Source: Dasypus novemcinctus | Lineage: Eukaryota > Chordata > Mammalia > Cingulata > Dasypodidae | Length of the DNA: 64,000 bases | Assembly (NCBI RefSeq): GCF_030445035.2 | Contig: NC_080702.1 | Location: 27,441,835-27,505,834, forward strand | Direction: 5' to 3' | Part shown: positions 63,904 to 64,000 of the stretch, in pieces | How the letters are laid out: every line of letters starts with the position of its first letter | Position numbering within the stretch: the stretch's first letter is position 1 | Notes under the pieces: generated by a model | Told to the model about the DNA's origin: nothing | Database searches by the model: none | What the model saw: only the letters and a program-made list of their open reading frames with translations | Program-made: the position numbers and the translations under genes

Positions 63904-64000
63904 AATTTTTTATAGCAAATTTTCTTTTTCAATTGTCTGTTTCAAAAAAGTTACATAGATCACAAAAAATGTGACGTTAAAAAATATGAGGTTCCCATAT
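63904..64000 (-). mobile_element. L1-type 3' tail, runs off window
   Basis: ttacatagatcacaaaaaat, gacgttaaaaaatatgaggt then tcccatat, the antisense end of the family seen at 60925. Confidence 0.7.

Overview
The window is mammalian genomic DNA, most likely from an armadillo (Dasypus or a close xenarthran). About forty copies of tRNA-derived SINEs match the armadillo DAS type, with a head reading like 'gaagcggatgtggctcaa', a Pol III B box, and a long or dimeric body ending in an A-rich tail. They are mixed with L1, L2/MIR, MaLR-type LTRs and hAT fossils. Genes are split by GT-AG introns. There is no bacterial or phage content.

Three genes are recognised, in the order seen on human 19p13.2. (1) DOCK6, minus strand: nineteen coding exons from the initiator ATG at 22412 down to 1134, encoding about the first 731 residues (N-terminal region and DHR-1/C2 domain). 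The rest of the gene lies off the left edge. (2) ANGPTL8, plus strand, nested antisense in DOCK6 intron 14: four exons (4068-5328), poly(A) signal at 5562, and a compact promoter with C/EBP-like, HNF1-like and TATA-like elements. (3) TSPAN16, plus strand: exons 1-3 (58087-58152, 59844-60041, 63129-63203). Its large extracellular loop and fourth membrane span lie off the right edge.

Layout: 1-22.4 kb is GC-rich DOCK6/ANGPTL8 with several minisatellites filling introns. 22.4-22.7 kb is a GC-box promoter region. 22.7-58 kb is intergenic and dominated by nested retroelements, with a long pyrimidine tract (49.98-50.85 kb) and a perfect-period 16-bp GC-box minisatellite (54.37-54.91 kb). 58-64 kb is the 5' part of TSPAN16.

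The main oddity is that four DOCK6 exons and most ANGPTL8 exons carry single-base frame breaks, nearly all an extra G or C in a short run, while every DOCK6 splice junction read is intact. The simplest reading is consensus sequence error, but decay of ANGPTL8 cannot be excluded from sequence alone. I found no convincing novel gene system. The most distinctive features are the two-block minisatellite, the nested transposon stacks and the L2-tail-derived tandem array beside DOCK6 exon 6.
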